Below are positions 1-11,200 of a stretch of 19,664 nt of DNA, in pieces (positions within the stretch are counted from its first letter, which is position 1; each line of letters begins with the position of its first letter). Source of the DNA: Ectocarpus siliculosus (lineage: Eukaryota; Sar; Phaeophyceae; Ectocarpales; Ectocarpaceae). The notes under the pieces are model-generated. The model did not search any database, was not told the DNA's origin, and saw nothing but the letters and a program-made list of their open reading frames with translations. The translations under genes and the position numbers were made by a program. Location: positions 808,724 through 828,387 of the forward strand of contig FN649745.1 of NCBI GenBank assembly GCA_000310025.1. The letters are read 5' to 3'.

Positions 1-486
1 CGTGGGGGGGGGGGGCAGCCTTCGTTTTGTCGTGGATCATATGTTCTCTCGGCAATGTGTTGGTTGCTGGCTTAGTTTGCGTGTGTTTGCTCGTTCATGT
101 GTTTGTCTGGTAGGCACCACGTATTTTGACCAAGCGTTTGATTCCTTTCGTGCGGCGACCAAAATGTGTAAGTGTGGGTTTTGTTCCCTGAATTTGGTTT
201 GTACCCCTCTATTGTGCGCGGTCGTCCCCACTCTTTTGGCGTCTCTCGCGCGGCATCTCGAAAATTGGTGCTATACAACGCGTGGCCAACCGTAATGTTC
301 CAGAGGGTCAAAGGAAGTAATAAAAACTCCCGCACCCGCACCCTAGACATATTATTTTCCTTGCTCCACTCTTCTCACCAAGAGGACAGCAGCCTGCAGT
401 TTACTTGAGAGGTTATGCATCGAACGAATCCCCCCCCTCCCCCCCCCTCCGGTATCTGATCGTCGTGGCCACCTTGTGCAACGCAG
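1..486 (+). other. Partial intron upstream of the first visible aminopeptidase exon
   Basis: A 3' acceptor (gcag) at 483-486 closes this stretch. I see no segment that would encode the M1 N-terminal residues preceding GFYRS, so the previous exon lies left of the window. It contains G11 near 4-14 and C-rich runs near 430-450. Confidence 0.7.
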
Positions 487-624
487 ATGGCGGGCTTCTA
501 CCGATCAGGCTACACCACCGTGGACGGAGAGAAGCGGGTCATGGCCTCCACGCAGTTCGAGGCTCTCGACGCCAGGCGCTGCTTCCCGTGCTGGGACGAG
601 CCCGCCCGCAAGGCTGTCTTCCAG
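487..624 (+). CDS. NPEPPS: Aminopeptidase exon 1 of those visible (residues 1-46)
   Basis: It follows a gcag acceptor at 483-486 and ends before a gtgtgt donor at 625. It encodes GFYRS, a [10 protein letters not shown] segment and the M1 hallmark CWDEPARK. The leading ATG is internal: family members have a Met/Lys here before GFYRS, and an acceptor immediately precedes it, so it is not taken as the start codon. The 594-nt intron that follows holds poly-C tracts and nothing coding. Confidence 0.93.
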
Positions 625-3600
625 GTGTGTATGCAGTACTGTCTGCTGTGCCCCACCCCCACCCCCACCTCCTCCAGCAGCAGCAGCCACCGCAGTGTGC
701 ATGAGACAAGTTGGAAAGAGAGAGGGGGAGTGCGCTAGGAATAGAAAAGTAGGACTGACTCTGGTATTCCGTCAATCCTCCTCTTGCAGCGATTGATTAG
801 ATAACGATTACTGAGAAAATACATGTGATGTGCGACTCCACCCCCCCTCCCCCGCGTGCGCGTACGCTCAGTTTTTTAACAGTTCTTGGTGCCCACATGG
901 CTCGGTCTGCTGTCTGTTGTCGTTGTTTGCATCGCTCTGGGCTACATCCTGTTGGCGTGGAACGTGTGGTTTTCTTTCATTTTGATCTTTGGTGCCGTTC
1001 ATGTCCGTGTGCGCACTTGTTGACGCTGCTGGCATCTCGTGCGCCGCAAGCATACGACGATCGCTGCTGTGCGCACTGCTTGTTTGTGTTGCGTCGTGCA
1101 AGACGGTTCCATGAACACAACTCTTTTTTCACGCATCGCCTCTTGGTTCTTTCTCTCTCTCCCTCCTGACACTCTACCTTCCGGGCATGTGCGTGCGTGC
1201 TTCCGTGCCTGGGTGCAGGTGACCCTCGTGGTGCCGAGGGACCGCATGGCGTTCAGCAACATGCCGGAGAGGGTGGTGACCGACCTGCCCGGAGGAAAGC
1301 TCAAGGAATTCCAGTTCATGCCGTCTCCTAAGGCACGTAGCCTTCTCGCCTTCGTATGTTTTTGTTGGGGGGGAGAGGGTTTGATTAAGAACGGCTAATC
1401 CATTCGACTACTTAGTCAGCGCTGATAAGTAGCCTAATGGATAACAAGGAGGCTGAGAGGGCGTGCATAAGCTATAGATGCAAAGGGTTTTAGAAACACT
1501 TCGCAAAATAGATCGCGGAGGGGGGGGGGGCTGGGGGGCGTCTGTGTTTCTGTGTGTGATACACGCCAAATGAGGGGGGGTTACCGAGGGTACTGTTTTC
1601 GACCTAATGGTCGCCTTCTTCGTTCGACGCAGTTGACTACAGGTCGCCCCCCTCCGTTGTGTTCTCGCCCACCACGACCAGCGGCACCGCAACCTGAACA
1701 CCCCCCTCCCCCCTCCCTAATCAATATGAAATACAGATGTCGTCCTACCTGCTAGCGTTCTGCGTGGGGGAGTTCGACTACGTGCAGGGGTCCACCAAGG
1801 AGGGTAGGGTCGGGGTGAGGGTGTACACGCCGCCTGGCAAGAGCCACCTGGGAACCTTCGCCCTGGAGGTGGCCGAGAAGACTTTGGACCTCTACGACAA
1901 CTTCTTCCAGGAAAGGTGTGAAGGCATAGGTATATACCATACCATCCGTGAACCGGTAGACACTCAAATTCAGCGCTTTCAAGTAGAGGTATGTGTACGT
2001 ATCCATGAACGACAGGTATACTTGAATAACATGCTGTCATGTACAAAGAGGAAGGAAGCACCAGGTGTGCTATGTACGTGGCGGCACGTTTGTTTTCACT
2101 TTTTTTTTTTTCCGTTTTCCTTGTATCACAGCAGTTGGGATCCTCTCTGGTTCCTCTCTCTCTCTGTTTTCAGCCACACTGAGACTGGCGTCTTTTCATC
2201 GGTCAGTCGGTTAGCGTTACTAGCAATAAATATACACTCGCACGCCGTCGGTCTCAGGTACCCGCTGCCCAAGCTGGACATGGTGGCCATCCCGGAGTTC
2301 GCCATGGGGGCCATGGAGAACTGGGGGTTGGTCACGTACCGGGAGGTCGACCTCCTCATCGACGAGGTGTGTTAAGCCATAGCATTGCTTCCAGTGCCCG
2401 GGATGTGTTACATCCACAAAAACGATGGCGTGAAAAAGTTGCGTCCTTGCTTGAAAAATTCCTGCCCGTTTGTGGGTTACGACGTGTGGCATACACATGT
2501 GGTTGGGTTGGGCTACTTCGGTGTCGCGAACTTTTGGAATTTTGTTGGTGCTATTGTTTTGGTCATGGGAGCGAGGTCGTCGTGTGCGGTGCCACCATCA
2601 GCAAGGGGCAGGTAGCGTGCTCCCTCCCATCTTAGAAGGCGGATCTACCGTTGTGCGTGTGCGTTGTGTTCATGTGTTTATCTGCGCGAGAGCTGCACGG
2701 GGTGGCACAGCAGTCAGTCGTCGCCCTAGACCCCCCCCCCCCCCCCCCGCAACACATCTTCCAGGGACCTTGACTTTACCCGGTGGCACTGACATATTTC
2801 CACTGGTCAGCCGGTTAGCGTGGTCGATGCTATTTAGTACTATAATGCTATATACGCACACACGCACGGCGGACGTGAGAGAAAAGAACCTGCTCGCGTT
2901 CTTTTTTTTTTACTGCCTTGGGCCATCACACTCCTTGTCGCCGGTGAGATGGTTACTGTACGGTAGCTTGGTCGATGCCGACTGAAGAACACACACAGAA
3001 ACAGCAGCAGCAGCAGTACACACGCACGCTCTCTACTAGAAAATGACGTTATTGTCGTCGTCGTCGTGGTTTTGTGCGGAGGGATTTCTCGCTGATCGAC
3101 CGGAGGTGCGAAGGCCTCGCGTTTTTTCCCAGGTTGGCGGTAGTTCGATGTCTGCGGTGGCTTGTCCCTCCTCGAAAGCAGGCAGCGTTGTTTCGGCCTT
3201 TGCGTGTGCGTCTTATTTTAGCGTCGACCGAGCCACCAATGAGGAACAAAGCACAACGTTTGTGTGTGTGCCGTCTCACAACGTCACTCTTTTTTTTTTT
3301 TCCACCTTTCGGTATGTTTTGTGGGCGCATCAGCCTGTGGGTGGGTCACACACCGGAGGAAGGCCGCCACAGAATTTTCTTCGCTTTTTTTTTTTTTTTT
3401 CTCCGCCTTTCTTCGGCGGTGTTATTTGGTTGGTGCCAAGAAATTATAAACCGGTGTGGTGTCGCCCTGTTCCATGAATACCCTCGCCTCTTGGCCTGCG
3501 ATGTAGGTTTGTCTTTGGAGAGGGAGGGTGGGGTTGAGAAAGACTCTTTTTAAAGTAGGCGGAAGCGAAACGCAGACGCATCACAGCACATGCACAAAGA

Positions 3601-5186
3601 GCAAGCTGGAGAGGAACCTGCAGCAGTGCGGAGGGGGGTTCACAACAAGACATAGTTCTGCAGCAGCAATGCCTACGCGTGTTGCGGAAGCGTTGATGCG
3701 GCCCCGTGTTGCGCGCGCGCGCACGCACGAAGCTCACACACCCTTTTCCTCTCACGTGCTGGTGTTGCTTTCCCGCCGCCGCCATCGCCGCTTCTGCAGG
3801 CCCAAGCGGCGAGCCAACAACGACAGCGTGTGTGCTCTGTCATCACGCACGAGCTGGCCCACCAGTGGTTCGGCAACCTCGTCACGATGCAATGGTGTGT
3901 GTACGAACAACAAAATACACTAAAAACAGACTCAAAACAGACTCAATACGGACTCAAGATAACCCGGTGTGGTGTCCGGCCAAATCCCTTGGCAATATGC
4001 AGCCTTACACGGGGACCATTCCTGCTATGCCTCGGGGCGTTTTTTACACATACATATATGGAAGGTGGGGCACGAAAATATACAAAAAGAAGAAGAAAGC
4101 CCTGTGTTTACCCCCTCCTGTGTGATTCTGGGTGGTCGCAGTTGTACGAAAAATACGCTGAAAAGTGTAGTACACATCTCACCACGAAAAATGGGGAAGA
4201 CTGTCGCCATAGTAAATACTGTAAGGACAGTGTTTTTTTTGCTTCTGACCAGGCGAGACGTGACCAGAGGAGATGACGAAGACCGCAATCGACATACAGC
4301 AACAACAACAACAAAATCTGTGCCCTTGACGTGTAGTGCCCATCCGATCTTTTTTTTGTCCTGTTTTTTGTTTTGTTTTTTAAGGTGGGACGACCTGTGG
4401 CTGAACGAGGGCTTCGCGTCGTGGATGCAGGTGCGGGAAAAAAAAAATGGGAGGGCTTCTGTGGGGCAAACAGAGTTCATGAAAGTGATTGGTGCTCTCT
4501 TTTTGGCATCCATACAATGACGTGTGTCTGGCCGTTGGTGTGTACAGACGTCGTGCACATCTGCATATACGAGCCGTTGTCCGTTCGATCTGGCTCCCAT
4601 TTACGTGCCCTACAATTTGCCCCATCAACACAAGTTTCGGGTATGTCATGTTGCGTCACCCGCGGGACGCTTGACACCCCCGCGGGAGACCTTGCGTGCA
4701 TACATTTTTCCCACGCCCAAACCACCACCTCAACCCCCTCCCGCCCCCACCCCCCTTCTCGTCGCCCTCATGCGTTCATGTCTCGCTCCTATGTATGTCC
4801 CAACCACCACGTCACCCCCCACGCCCGGGTGCACGTCCATGGCCCCCCTAGACCTACGCGGCAGACCAGCTTTTCCCGGAATGGGGCATGTGGCAGCAGT
4901 TCGTGGTCGACGACCAGCAGGCGGCCCTCCGGCTTGACTCCCTCCGTTCTTCGCACCCCATCCAGGTTAGGTTAGGTTCGTTGGTGGCCCCGCCGAGGGT
5001 CGTTGGGGGGGGGGAAGGGGTACTCATGTTTTGCATGCCATGCCTTAGTTGTTTGAGCATTGGCCACGCGTCCTCGAGAGGAGGGGGGGAGTTGCTGCTT
5101 CGAGTTGCGTTTTTTGTTTTCGTTCCTTTTCACGCCACGCCATTGACGATCGGGCAGACAGCGGGGGGGGTGTATGTCCTCGTCGG

Positions 5187-5255
<69 letters not shown>

Positions 5256-8200
5256 AGGACTTTGTCTGTGCTGGCCATCCCGCTTGTTTTGTGGGCCCCA
5301 GTTTTCTCCACCTTCGGGTGTGTTTGGACATCACCAGCCGGGGTCACCCAAGGCAATGTTTCTCTTCAAAATTATTTCGAGCTATTGGTAGCACGGATTG
5401 AAACGAAACCGAGCGTACCCGAAACAAGCGTTACACTGAAATTGAAACGTACGCTATGTTGGCATTGGGAATACGGGTTCTCGTGTTGGTACGTGTTTGT
5501 AGAAGGATGATCATCCCCGTTCTGCCGTGCGTGGGCTAGCGTGCCCTCTTGATAACAAGGTCGTGAGCCATCAGCGTTTTCTTCACGCCTCTAGCGATAA
5601 GCACCCACTGCCACCCCCAACACGTGACGTTAGGTGCCGATCGGGCACGCCGAGGAGGTGGAGCAGGTGTTCGACGCCATCAGCTACTGCAAGGGGGCGT
5701 GCGTGGTGAAGATGCTCAACGCCGTCCTCGGCATGGACATGTTCAAGAAGGGCCTCCAGGTGACACAGAGCTGCAGTAGCTGGTATGGAGCATCCTGGCC
5801 ACTGTACCTGCTAGTCGGGCGCTGATTGGACGGAAAGAGTCTATCTAGGAAGATTTGATTGGTGTAGACATGTTCAAGAAGGGCCTCCAGGTGACACAGC
5901 AGTCGGGCGCTGATTGGACAAGTCTCAAGATGATGGACGGAAGGAGTTTTATCTATAATAGGAAGATTTGATTGGTATAGACATGTTCAAGAAGGGTCTT
6001 CATGTGAGACAGACGGGCGCTGATGATTGACGGGGGCCAAGGGTGCCCAAAGAAAAGTGAAAACGACACCTACGTCCTAGAGAGGTCGAAATGAAAAAAC
6101 AATCAGTGGTGCCGAATGGCGAGAAAAGTTGAAAAAATAAAGTTTTTTGGATCTTTTTTTTTACCTGATTTTCGTCTGGTCCATTATTCCAGATATTGCA
6201 ATACTATGGCAATGCTATGGTGCGTCTCTTGCTGACTGCGTTGTATGAAGACGATACACGTACATGGAAGAGCTGTGCTCGTTCGAGAAAAAATTATCGA
6301 CGGCGGTGGGTTGGCAGTCTCGAGTCTTTCGAAGACTGAGTAACACCTGCTGCAGGATGCGGGGGACCCTTTGTTGAGTCCGTGTGAAAGCTGCAACACC
6401 GCACGTACCCCCCTCGGTCCCGCGCGTCACGCCACCCCCAGACGTTCCACGACCATGCTGCCCCCCCCCCCTCTCTCTTATCCCTGCGACACGCTTTTGG
6501 CTAGCGCAAGCTCTCTTCGTCTCTGTGAACCACCCACAAGCTTGACAAGCGTTTTGACGCGTGATTCATTTTGGCGTACGCCATCCGGTGAACCATACCA
6601 GCGTCTCCCGTTCCTCGTGCCACCCCGGTGCCATTTGCTGCTACGGCCATGACCAGGAGTACATGAAGAAGCACAAGTACGGCAACACGGAGACGTACGA
6701 CCTCTGGGACGCGTGGTCGCAGGTCTCGGGCAAGGACATCGGGCAGGTGTGTGAGATGTGACGAGTGCCGTACTGCGGTGCTTGTTTTTTTTTTGTTTTA
6801 CTGTTTTTTTTTTGTTTTACTGGGATGTTGTTGGGGGTTCCGCTAGCTAGTTTTTTTTCTCCTTCTTACGATGGCAATTTTTTTTTCTTTCAAAAAAATC
6901 TTTGTTAACATGAACATGAAAACATAGTTCTACCTCTGTCCTCGTACAGTAAGAAGTGCAGGATGAATTGCAAGACTTGATATTTAAGTGTTACCTGCGA
7001 GCTACCCGTGTTGTTGCCGTACCGATGGTTTGTTATGGTTTGCGGCAGCTGCTGCTGTAAAGTTGTCGTGAGAGGTGGTGGTGTTGTTGTTGGTGTCATC
7101 TTGGTTGGTATGTTTTTTCGTGGCCAATGTGCCGCCGGTGATGTGATGATATCGCAAGGGTTTCGACGCCTCGAGATGTCATCGACCTCGTAGTGACAGT
7201 CGGCTTGAGACCCATCATTTTCCCACATTTTCTCTTTCCAGCATTGTAGCCCACGAGACCGTCCTTTCTTCTCCTCTTGTTGATTGTTTTTTGTATCCTA
7301 CATATGTTTGATTTTTTTTTTTTTCTTCCTTCACGGCCGTCTCTTTGCAGAGAGCGCGTGCAACAACAATAACAGCTTATTCCATTAATTTTTTGGTGCA
7401 CATGATGGACATTCGACAACGATTTCATGCACGGCGGGCATCTGTCTCACCTTTTCTCCTTGCTCTTCATCCCCCCGTGCCTCTTGACCATTGTTTTTCA
7501 CCCCCCCCTTTTTCTATCGGCAGATGATGCGATCATGGACAGAGCAGATGGGCCACCCTTTGGCCACCATCACGAAGGAGACCTGGGAAGCGACTTCCTG
7601 CACTCTGGAGTTCCGGCAGTCGTGGTGTGTGAGGGCGGCAAAGCATCCCCTTCTTCTTTCAATAATTTACTTACTCTTACGCTTACTCTACGACAACAAC
7701 AAATGAATACCTTCCAAAGATAGAATAATCTGGGATAGATGAGCAACGAATTCTACATAGCGTCAGCGGAACTTCCTGTGTTTCTCGATTCTTTCTGTTC
7801 ATCTCTGTTCCTTCCTTGTTCGGTCGTGAATTTTTGCCACCGTCTCTCCGCCAGGCTCACCTGTATGTGCCATCTGGTGAAACAGTGGTCAGAAGTTTTG
7901 AGAGTTGAAGCTCATGCTTCCCTGAATGGGTCTGGGTCGTCTTCCTTGCGGGGATGGATGTAGCTGCTGAATCTTCGGACAGGGGGGGGGGGCACGCAGA
8001 AATCACCGCTCGAAGTGTTTGTTCTAGCTTGAATCACTTAGTGGAAGGCCTACACAAGAATTTGTAGATATAGGTGCAACAGTATGGAAGCAAATGTAGG
8101 TCAACCCCCTCCTGTAGAAAGTTCAACACGTGCCATATCCACAATCATCCCGGAACGGGTTGGAGTCCTTCTGTCATGTTTGTTGTGACGTTCGGCACAA

Positions 8201-11200
8201 TATTTTCGAAAGACATCGGGCTTCCATTTTTCCCCCGGAGTCCATCCGAACCCCGCTATGCGTGAATTTCTGCGTCGTTGTTCTTGATCATGCCGTACAG
8301 TACTACCCTGCAGCGAAAGAAAACAAGCGAAGAATATCTAACGTCGTGGATGTTCGGATGACGCCTTGGTATATATGTTGCTCCGCGGACGGTCGTACAA
8401 GCGCTCAAAGACCCCAAAATGCCAGAGTACGAAGTCTCCGTCGATCGATTACACGTAGTACTGCCGTAGATTGGCAGATATAATTTCGCTTGACGTTGCC
8501 GCAACATTTTTGTTGTTGCTTTTGTGTGCATGTGATGATGCATAAAATGCCTTGTTTTGTTAAGGAAAGCGTTTATGTTTGACGGCTGCAGGTTCCTGGC
8601 GGATGGGTCCGAGGTGCAAGGGGAGGAGAAGCAGCTCTGGAACCTTCCCCTCCTGTACTCTACCGCCTCCGACCCCAAGGAGTCCAAGCTGGAGATGATG
8701 GCCGGGGAGACGCACACCCTCAAGGTAGTGCATGTCTTGACAGCGTTGAGAGAGAAGAGAGAGAGGGAGAGGGAGAGACAGACAGACGGGGGGACAGATA
8801 GACAGACGCACACCTTTAGGGGGTGCGTGTGTTGGTACATGTGGTATGTCTTGACAGAGTTGAGAGACAGGGAGAGACAGAGACAGACCGACAGGAGAAT
8901 GACAGAGAGAGAGAGACAGAGGGAGAGGGAGAGGGAGAGGGAGAGGGAGAGGGAGAGGGAGAGGGAGAGGGAGAGAGAGAGACAGAGGGAGAGAGAGTGG
9001 AGGTGCATTTCTCCTGTTTTCGGCGCTTGAGTGCTTGGATGTGTGTCTGTCTGTACAATTGAATTGTACAATACCCCTCTCTCTTTCTTCTGTTCTGGCG
9101 TTCAATCCCGTCTGTGGTGTTTCGTGTGACCCTTTTCTTTTCTTTTCTTTTCTTTTCTTTTCTTTTTTCTGGCATGTGTTCTTGATGGTCATCTTTTTCT
9201 TTGACATCGTGTCTGTCCTTTGCTCTCCTCCTCTGCTCGGTCAGCCAGCCGTCTGCGTTCTTGACATGGAGCCCAGTGCCTTGCTTGTTTTGCTCCTGCA
9301 CAGCAGCAGTCTACATAGGCATCATCGCCGCTCTCCCCTCACATATAGCACCGGCCGGCTCCCCCCTGATTCGCCTCCTTCTAGTACTAAAACGTCCTCT
9401 CTGCTGTGTTGTTTGTGCATAGGTGGAGCTGAAGGACAAGGACGATTGGGTGAAGATCAACGCCGGGCAACACACGCTGATGCGGGTGCTGTACACCCCG
9501 GAGATGATGAAACGCCTCGAGCGGGGCGTGAGGGACCGGACGCTCGCGCCGGAGGTAAAAGAAAAGCTTGATGAACGAAGGGGATCGTTTTCTTTTAGTT
9601 TCTTGGTGTGTCGTGCGCACGTGTACAAGAGGTTTTCGGAACTTTTTTTCTTGGCACGAAAAAAGGCGGCCAACTGGTACGTTTTAGAAGAAATTGTTTT
9701 TTTTTTCCTTCCAGGAAGCAGAAAATATCAAAGTAATGATGCATTGTTCACCGCGCAAAGCACGCAGCTGCTGTTGTGATGTATAGGTTTTTGTTAATTT
9801 TTGTTTTGCTCTCGAAGCACGTCTGTTTTTGCGCGACACCCGGCGGCGGGCTCACACGACCAACCCCGCGAACGGAACTAAAAAGCAGTGACAGGCAGCA
9901 AGTGTGCCACCGCCACTGATGCTGTTGCTGACTGCTGCTGGCGATGTGATGGTAATAATGGCGTCGTCGATGCTGTTGTGACATCTCGTCGTGATGATGA
10001 AACCGAACACGTCGGTTGATACATGGCATGCACCGGCAGCATTTATTGACGGCGCTGTTCATTGTTGTACGAACTGTCGCTGCTGCGCCCCAACAACGGT
10101 ATATGACGCGGTGGCGACTTGATGGTGGTGGGTGGGTAAAAATGAAAGAAAGAGAAATAAATTCGACGACGCTTACAGGACCGCGCGAGCATCGTTTCGG
10201 ACGCCTACGCGCTGGTGAAGGCCGGCCGCATGGGCGCCGACCAGCTGGTTCGGCTGCTGCCGGCGTACAAGGAAGAGGACAACAGCACGGTGTGGAAGGC
10301 GGTGGACAGCGTGCTCCTCGGCCTCGACAAGGTAAAGCTGCTGTATGTACATCACTCGTATGTTGTTGTTGTTGTTGTTGTTGTTGTTGCTATGGTTGTC
10401 TTCGCACATATCTCGATCCAGTGCCTCTCCTTCTTCCCGTGCTGTTGTTGTGGTTGGTGATGGTGGTGGGATTGTCGTTGTTGTTGTTGTCATCGTCGGT
10501 GGTGGTGTTGGTGGTAACGGTCGTGCTTGTACCTGGTCAGAGCATACCTGAAGGCCGGCTGTGCTGTAATAGTCATGTTGCCTTCCCAGCTTGGTGACCG
10601 ATCTTTTGTGCGGGACCTCCCCCCACACAAACAAGCAAAACAAAGTCTCTAAGCATCGTTACGCCCACATTCTCCCTCTCTCCCTCTCTCTCTCTCTCTT
10701 TCTCTCTCTTTCTTTCCTACAACTGCCGGTGCCTATTTTCTCCGTTTTTTGTTATCCCCTTCTTGTTTCAGATCCTCAAGGCCGACGAGGCGATGAGCAA
10801 GCGGTTCTCCAAGCTAGCGGCCGGCCTGCTCGAGCCGATCGCCGCCAAGGTGGGCTGGGAGCCGAAGGACACGGACGGGCACTCGGGAAAGCTTCTCCGC
10901 GCGACTGTCATCGAGCTCCTGGCCACGTGAGTTTTTTTTTTTTATGTGGTGAGGTCCGGGTGTATGAAGAGTTTATCATTTTATCATGCGGAGGAATACC
11001 CCGTCGTGGCGGGTGTGTGGGCCGTCCGACAATGTTTTGCGTGTGCGTCCTTGGTACCGCACCAGCAAGAGTGCGTCGATGGAACCTCCATCCCGCCGCC
11101 GGGGCAGGGGGGGGTCTGCAAACCGTACCGAATGCTATCTGTACGTGCATGTGCGAGATTCCGAAAGAAAACAAGCGCATGAGATCCCTGGTGCACGGCG

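Noticed and set aside
487-489. ATG as the aminopeptidase start codon
   Set aside because: An acceptor AG directly precedes it, and the family has about 100 further N-terminal residues, so it is an internal Met.
1737-2375. 212-codon ORF joining exons 3 and 4 without splicing
   Set aside because: The read-through between 1916 and 2257 inserts about 114 residues absent from the family right before the conserved YPLPKLD segment, and good GT-AG borders exist.
6585-6605. 15-bp match accataccagcgtct shared with 15568-15585
   Set aside because: A match of this length is plausible by chance in 20 kb, and flanking similarity does not extend.
8256-9071. 271-codon minus-strand ORF rich in Ser/Leu
   Set aside because: It is produced by the GA satellite and overlaps aminopeptidase exon 11 antisense; there is no domain-like sequence.
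9035-9571. 178-codon plus-strand ORF overlapping exon 12
   Set aside because: It reads exon 12 in the wrong frame and is otherwise T-rich intron sequence.
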